Shown in pieces: positions 58,194 to 64,000 of a stretch of 64,000 nucleotides of DNA; position 1 is the stretch's first letter, and each line of letters begins with the position of its first letter. The DNA lies in the NCBI RefSeq assembly GCF_019175385.1, contig NC_083338.1, forward strand, positions 69,510,712 through 69,574,711. Reading direction: 5' to 3'. This DNA comes from Lycium barbarum (Eukaryota; Streptophyta; Magnoliopsida; Solanales; Solanaceae). Both the position numbers and the translations under genes were made by a program. The notes below the pieces were generated by a model. The model did not search any database, was not told where the DNA came from, and saw only the letters and a program-made list of their open reading frames with translations.

Positions 58194-58198
58194 GATTT

Positions 58199-58305
58199 CT
58201 ATGATCTGTTTGCCTTTACCGTCAATTCTGGAAATCCTTTCATCCAGAATGATATTATGTTTTTTGAGATTTGAAATCTCCTTCTTGAGATTATCAATCT
58301 CTATT
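58199..58305 (-). pseudogene. Caulimovirid coiled-coil fragment
   Basis: The minus-strand frame reads LKKEISNLKKH followed by LDERISRIDGKGKQII, a heptad-like stretch matching LDQRVSQLEGKGKQVI in the viral ORF near 61480. It is the upstream continuation of the viral relic cut at 26196. It ends where a TGTAACGACCC element start occurs at 58306. Confidence 0.75.
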
Positions 58306-58759
58306 TGTAACGACCCGATTGGTCGTTATAGTGCTAATGACCCTTTTACCCCTATTGACCCATTCCCTAAGTCATCGGGCGGGTTTTAGAGTGACTTTTG
58401 GAGGTTTGAGCCTCAAATTGGAATTCGTTTGACCCAAAGTTGACTTTTGAGTAAAGGAACCTTTTTCAAAATTTCATCGATTTCGAGAGGTCCGGACAGT
58501 CAATTATGACTTGGTAGTGTGTTTGGTTCGGTTCTCAATACAATTGAGAGTGTTTTGGAACTTGGGTTGGGAACTTGGCTTTAGGTCGTTGGGGGTTGAC
58601 TTGGTCAATTAGACTTTCGTTGGAAAATTTGAGGCCACGAATGAGTTCGTAGCACGTTTTTTATGTGTGTTTTCATATTTGTTTTGTATTTGTGGGGCCT
58701 CGGGTGATAGTCGGATTTCGGGTGAGATTGGTCAAAAATCAGATATTTCTGATATTCTG

Positions 58760-58975
58760 GTGTAGGCGTTGCAGCGGTACTATAACTGCCGTAGCGGTCC
58801 CGCTATAGCGTTGGGAAGACAGCCATTGTGGACTGAGGAGTTTTAGTGACTAACCGCCACAGCGGGTTGCTTGCCGTTATAGCAGCATGCTGATTTTTGG
58901 TGAAGGCCGCCATAGCGAGGCATCTGGCCGCCATAGCGCTTGTGCTGCAGCGGATCCCATAACTGCTGTAGCCGT
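58760..58975. repeat. Cluster of CCGCTATAGCG-type palindromes
   Basis: CCCGCTATAGCG, CCGCCACAGCGG, GCCGTTATAGCAG, CCGCCATAGCG twice and related GTAGCGG/GCAGCGG words within 215 bp. Each is a near-perfect inverted repeat. Confidence 0.6.
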
Positions 58976-60061
58976 AGTCGGGTAGAATTATATTCTTTTC
59001 CTCAAGTTAAAACCCTTAAACCCTGTCACTTTTTCTCATCACTTTTCTTAGCACTCTTTGGGAGAATTGAGCAACTTATGGGCTGAATCCTCCTGGAGAT
59101 AAGATCTATGACCCTAGCCTTCATCATTTACCTTCATAGATCTCTATTCTATGCTTAGAATCACTATAATCTAAATAGAGAAGATGGGTGTTGTGTTACA
59201 ATTCTTGAAATGGGTTTAGGCTTCTAAAATAGAAATTGGTGGTGAAATTGACTTATGACCATAGAATTTGATGAATTCCTTCTTGTTAAGCTTATTTCTT
59301 CCATTGTTAATGGTCAATTTAAGGATTGAAGAATTAGGGTTCATACCCAAATTTGGCGGTTTTACTTTAAATCCGAATTAGGCTTAATCTTGAGTTGTTT
59401 TAGCAAATGATTAGTGGGTTTGATCACCTAGAGCTTGAATTGCTTGTTCCATCTTTCAATTTCCTGTTTTACCCTTGTGGGCCTGTTTTCTCAATTTTCT
59501 TTGGTTAGAATTTGACCTAACTAGATGTATAGCAATATGGGTGTCGTTATTCGTTGTTTTAAATATATAATTCGATTATGAATCGACTTTGAGTACTTGG
59601 AGGTGCTATGAAAAGGAAAGGCCAAGGTGTGATAGTTCGTGACTCCTGTTCGACTTTCCAGGTAGGTTACAACTTACCTTTTGGTTAGACTTCGGTTAGC
59701 GGATCATATGTATAGTTAGCAATTGTTGGAGAATGCATGTAAACCTTCAAGCATGAAGTTGGGATGGAAGACGTAGGTTGGTATTGTTGTTGATTATGGC
59801 TTGTTGTATTATTTGTGTTCTATTGTGTTGTTGCTTATTTGTGAGTTGTTGGCTCGTCGCCACGTGATTGATTCTAGAGAGTTGATGCTTAGTGATTACT
59901 TGGTTGTTGGAAAGCATATTTATCATGAGCGAGGCTGTTGAAAAGGAAAGAAAGGTTATGATATTGATATTGTGAGTGAGATTTGTGTCCATGTGTGACA
60001 TCATTGATTCATATATTCTTGTTGGCATTGTTATCATGCATTCACTCATTTATACATATTT

Positions 60062-60190
60062 TGGGATTGGGTTGTGCGCCGCAACACATACTTGGATCGG
60101 GTTGTACGTACCGAAACACTGACTGAGATCGGGTTGTACGTTCAGCAACACTGACTATTGGATCGGGCTGTGCGTTCCGCAACAGGTACA
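60062..60190 (+). repeat. GGATCGGGTTGTACGT minisatellite
   Basis: Four units of about 30 bp with GATCGGGTTGTACGTTC and GCAACACTGACT words. Confidence 0.75.
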
Positions 60191-60837
60191 TGAACTTAGC
60201 GGTCCCCTATGCGCCATGACTGTCGAGGCGACGAGATATTCCGCCCGAAGCGTGTGTGTATCATTGCATTTGCATCGCATTCATCTCATATATACTTTGG
60301 CATTGTTTCAGACTTGTTGGTTGATCCTTGGTGATATGTGTACTTGATAGTGGTTCTTGAGATTGTGTTTCAAACTTATAGTGGAATTGAGGTGATTTAC
60401 TAGACTTGGTAATTTGGTTCTGGATTCGATATTTGGATTGTGTTGAGTTTTATCTGATTTTAAGCATGCCTACTTTTTCAGTCTCTTTCTTATATATATG
60501 ATTTTCTAACTGTTGTCGGCCTATGATGTCTACTCAGTGCGCGTTGTTGTTCTGATTATACCTATCTGCATTCTTTCTGAGTGCAAAGTTTGTGATCGGA
60601 TCGACTTCTGCGCTTCGTGACTGAGTCTAGAGGCCGTCTGACGAGCATTCCAGGGGGAGCACTTGGATGGATCTGCCGCCCGGATGCCTCCTCTTAGCTA
60701 CTTGTCATATTTTGATATTCTGAGACAGTATTCCATTTTCAGACTTGTATTCACATTCATACTTGTAGTATTTTTAGTAGTGGCTCTTGTATGACCTTAG
60801 ACCAGATTCCTTGGGATTGATGTATTATTTTCCGCAT

Positions 60838-60902
60838 AATAATAAGAATAATAATAAATAATAATAATAATAATAATAAGAATAATAATAATAATAATAA
60901 TA

Positions 60903-60949
<47 letters not shown>
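60838..60949. repeat. (AAT)n(ATT)n inverted microsatellite
   Basis: About 65 bp of AAT repeats followed directly by about 48 bp of ATT repeats, so the two halves can fold into one long hairpin. It forms the boundary between the noncoding block and the viral relic. Confidence 0.95.
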
Positions 60950-61330
60950 GGTTCAGTTATAAACTCGAATTTAATGGGTTTGTCATCATAGGTTCCTATA
61001 AAACCTTTATCATCCATCCATTGAATAGGAAATAATTTATGGATGAATGGAGTTCCCAAAATGACTTGGTTTGAAATATTTTTTACCAACACAAAGTTTT
61101 CAGGAATACAAACTTTGTCTTGGCAAATATAAGCTTTGGGTAATTTATAAGTAATACCCATTTTTTGGCTACTAATAGACCGTAAACTATGAGTAGTTTT
61201 TTCAAAATATTTTTAAGGAATTAACCCTTTTTGAATACAACTTAAATCAGCTCCGCTATCAACTAGAGCAGTAAACTCTATTTTAAACTTATAATCAATT
61301 AGAAAAGTAATTTTTATAAAAAATTTGAAA
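60950..61330 (-). pseudogene. Endogenous caulimovirid protease region
   Basis: The minus-strand frame has ALVDSGADLSCIQ (aspartic protease box), a stop at 61213-61215, then LPKAYICQDKVCIP, VILGTPF and KFEFITEP, where the microsatellite cuts it. It is closely related to 25565-26196. The RT that should follow is not here. Confidence 0.88.
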
Positions 61331-62870
61331 GAAGTAATAATATCCAATTTTGTCAAAAAATTGGAACTGGGATTACCACTACTTCCTTCTCCTCCCTCCG
61401 TAGTAACAGTTTCTACGGCGTTATCAACTAGTAGGTCTTCTACAGTGTTATAAACTGGCGGTTCTATGACTTGTTTTCCTTTTCCCTCGAGTTGCGAGAC
61501 CCTTTGATCTAGGGTAGTTTGGTGTCTCCTAATGGTGGAAATTTGGGTATTATCTGGACTTTGAGATTCTCCTGCTAAGACTTGAGTATTACGGTCTTCG
61601 TCTTCTTCATCATCATTATCAGTGGTATGACCAACAGATGCCATTGATGTATTAGGAATAGCCTCCATATTAAGATGTTGCATTAAATTAGATTTAAATT
61701 CCTCCATGTATATGGCTATAAGCTGTTCTGGGGGAATTGCTCCTTTCTTCATTTGAATTTTTCGAGCAATATGCTCAAAAGGACTAGGAATCTCCTTTTG
61801 TCTGGAATTTATAGAGTCCTTATAATGTGCAATGGTGGTTTTAATATGATTTATTAAATCTTGTCCTGGGATAGTTCCATCTTTTGATTTTTTAATCAAT
61901 TTTCTCCAGAATTTTGTATAAAGAATCCTGTGTAAGCAAGACATATTTTGCGGGGTATAACCCTCTTCAACTGACCATTTCATAATCCATGGAATAGCAA
62001 ATTCAATGAAGAAATACATATTAGAAATTTCTTCAGAGAAAGTAATACTATTTTTCAAATCTATAGTTTTTGGAGAAACATCAACCCATTCAGTGTATAA
62101 ACTTTTGAACGGTTCTGGTAGAGATTTTACTGTTGGACCATAATGGATCCACCATTGATAAAACCAATTTGGAATGTCCTATTTATAAAACATTGGCACA
62201 AATTTTTATAAACCATGAGTGTTTCCTATTAGGATTCTCATACAGAAAGGCTTTATTAAAGCTTTCAACATAATCCCAATAATTAAATTTAATTGGGACC
62301 TTTTGTTCAGGGTGGATATAATCCCTATCCTTTAATGGATTTATTCCCCATTCATTTGGAGAAAATATCTTTTTTTATGATAATTTTTGAAAAGTTATAA
62401 ATCTTTTTGCTATTAGCAGGATAAAAATGCTCGAATTCAGCTGATCCTGTATATGAAAGGATCATTTCATAATTCATCCGATATTTATAAGTCGGAGTAG
62501 CGTATGACGTTGTATCAAAATACCTTTGCATTATTTTCCAAGCTTCATCTTTCCATTAGAGATCTTCATTTTCAAGGAGAATTATTAATTCTCGATGAAC
62601 ATTTTCCTCGTATGAATCAGTGTCCTCAATATCATCAGCTGCGAGAGCACTAGAGTATAATAGAGGCATATTATCCCCTTTTTTCTGTGCTTCTATGAAA
62701 GCAAGATACTCAGCATAAGTAATTTATTTTTGGGTATTACCAGAAGTTTCTGTAATATTGTCGGCTATTAGCCTTTTGTTACCCATTTGGGCAAGAACAG
62801 TGCCTCTGCCCGTTGTTTTTTGTCCTCTTCCCCTTCCTCTATTAGAGGTGGGTGGAAATGTGGGCCTCAT
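61331..62870 (-). pseudogene. Caulimovirid virion-type ORF, broken
   Basis: The ATG near 62870 begins a basic, Gly-Arg-rich N-terminus (RGRGRGQKTTGRG), followed by an acidic stretch, an aromatic region (FNYWDYVESFNKAF, WFIKIC), a conserved WFYQWW-type segment in a second frame near 62150, WIMKWSVEEGY near 61965, an acidic run (TDNDDEEDED) and a coiled coil leading into the protease box. Stops lie near 62559 and 62724, with a frame change near 62190. I cannot assign it to coat or movement protein with confidence; position next to the protease favours a virion polyprotein. Confidence 0.7.
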
Positions 62871-62891
62871 CCTGCAACTGAGAAAATGACA

Positions 62892-64000
62892 GTTATGAAC
62901 TTAAATATTCTCGAGTGAGAAAATCAGGGAGACTATTATCCGATACCTTTTTATAATGTATTTCAAAATCAAATGGTGCTAAAAGAGCTTGCCACCTGGC
63001 AAACATTTGTTTAGAAACATCATGTTTGCAATCTTTATTAAACATAAATCTAGCTGCTTGGCAATCATTTTTTATTAAAAACTTTAAATTATATAAATCG
63101 CCTTGAAATTTTATAACACAGTTAACTATAGTAAGAATTTCTTTTACTACAGTAGCATAGTTCTTTCGACTATTATTCCATTTGCCAGAATAAAACTGGA
63201 CTAAATATTCTTGTTTATTATTTGGAGAAAGTTGTTTAAGTATTCCTCTATAGCCAATATCAGAGGCATCAGTTTCAATAATTTTTTGCCAGTTAGGATT
63301 GGCTAAAGTAAGACAAGGAAGATTATTAACTATTCCCTTGATTTTTTGAACTACTTGCGTGTGAGCATCAGTCTAAGTTTAAGGAATCTTCTTTAATCTA
63401 TCATATAAAATAGATGTATCCTTTGCTAGATCTTTATAAAATGGTGAAATATAATTTAAACTTCCAAGAAATCTTTGGAGTTGAGTTTTATAAGTAATAA
63501 TATCAGGAAATTTAGAAGCGAATTCAATACTTCTATTAATAGGAATAATTTTTCCCTTTTCAATATTATGACCTAAAAATCTTACCTTTGTTTGAAAAAG
63601 AGACATTTTTAGTTTAGATATAACCAAACCATTTTGAATAATAATTTTCTTGAATATATCAAGATGTTTAAAATGCATTTCAATAGTATTTGAAAATACT
63701 AAAATATCATCGATATAAACAATGATAAAATTGCTATAAGCCATAAAAATATCATTCATAATTTTTTGAAATTCAGAAGGAGCATTCTTCAGCCCAAAAG
63801 GCATAACATTCCATTCAAATTGTCCAATTGGAACATTAAAAATAGTTTTATATTTATCTGCTTCAGCAATTTAAATTTCCCAATAACCTGATTTTAAATC
63901 AAATTTAGAAAATACAATCGCATTATGAAGATGATCTAATGAATCCTTTTTATTAGGAATGGGGTATCTAATCCATTTTAAAACCTTATTAAGGGGTTTA
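62892..64000 (-). pseudogene. Endogenous caulimovirid RT-RNase H, partial
   Basis: The minus-strand polymerase is cut by the window edge at its 5' side. RT shows MPFGLKNAPSEFQ and the intact catalytic box VYIDDILVF (near 63720), then a stop pair near 63366-63377. RNase H has ETDASDIGYRG and ends in SLPDFLTREYL at about 62896, a typical caulimovirid terminus. A further stop lies near 63870. Only about 20 bases separate its end from the next viral ORF. No virus could be made from this copy. Confidence 0.9.

Larger units (their letters stand above)
26197..58198 (+). mobile_element. 32-kb retrotransposon tandem array bounded by one GATTT pair
   Basis: GATTT at 26197-26201 and 58194-58198 flanks a block that starts with an LTR (26202) and ends with an LTR of the same type (58193). 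Caulimovirid minus-strand sequence lies on both outer sides. Inside are four head-to-tail units, each a chimeric LTR plus a 664-bp internal segment, with LTR ends at 30379, 39534, 42096 and 55298. After subtracting later insertions and their duplications, the spacings are about 2,560, 2,562 and 2,559 bp. The simplest reading is one Tekay insertion that lost most of its interior and then expanded by unequal recombination. Confidence 0.8.
58306..60837 (+). mobile_element. Noncoding retroelement-like block, TGTAACGACCC start
   Basis: It begins TGTAACGACCCGATTGGTCG, an LTR-like start, at the edge of viral sequence and ends in an AAT repeat. No coding frame is recognisable. Visible parts are a CCGC(T/C)ATAGCG palindrome cluster (58760-58975), CAGGTAGGTTAC near 59660 and a GGATCGGG repeat (60062-60190). 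No primer-binding site or second LTR is seen, so it may be a truncated solo LTR; a non-LTR element with a simple-repeat tail is an alternative. Confidence 0.5.

Overview
The window is plant nuclear DNA made of nested retroelements. I see no convincing host gene in 64 kb. Chromodomain-bearing Ty3/Gypsy elements of the Tekay/Del type, together with caulimovirid (plant pararetrovirus) fragments resembling those known from Solanaceae, suggest a dicot and probably a nightshade-family genome. The family-level placement is inference.

Left part (1-20086). A minus-strand Tekay element runs from its 5' LTR (17567-20086, truncated) through gag and pol to its 3' LTR (8634-9473, truncated). A solo LTR (11404-14324, target duplication AAGAT) splits its pol between RNase H and integrase. 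A plus-strand Tekay element occupies the left edge: pol 2143-5454 and 3' LTR 5536-8633. It interrupts the 3' LTR of the minus element, and another LTR (1-2141) interrupts its own pol. At 20087-24600 lies a decayed plus-strand Tekay element with gag, protease, RT, RNase H and half an integrase.

Middle (24601-58305). A caulimovirid relic (24601-26196, resuming at 58199-58305) is split by a 32-kb block. The block is bounded by one five-base duplication, GATTT, at 26197-26201 and 58194-58198. Inside is a head-to-tail array with a period of about 2,562 bp: a chimeric LTR of about 1.9 kb plus a 664-bp internal piece (integrase tail, chromodomain, polypurine tract). Later insertions with their own duplications interrupt it: solo LTRs at 30890-34263 (ATTAT) and 34496-37706 (ACCTT), and a solo LTR at 42226-52863 (GTAGC) that itself carries a complete LTR element without coding capacity at 42704-50447. 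Other array units supply the empty sites.

Right part (58306-64000). A noncoding retroelement-like block ends in an (AAT)n(ATT)n microsatellite, followed by a second caulimovirid relic on the minus strand with protease, virion-type ORF, RNase H and RT in an order that implies a tandem or rotated viral copy.

The most interesting signals are shared by otherwise divergent LTRs. First, each LTR has a splice-site-like series: AG/GTAAG, then AG, a block of 51 nt (range 48-53), then GTATGT, then GCAG/GTAC. Second, the leader between primer-binding site and gag holds a 5-bp stem with an 8-nt loop containing a self-complementary hexamer, GTGCAC or GCGCGC, as in retroviral dimer-initiation sites. Third, several palindromes sit at fixed positions. 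All coordinates and comparisons were read by eye.
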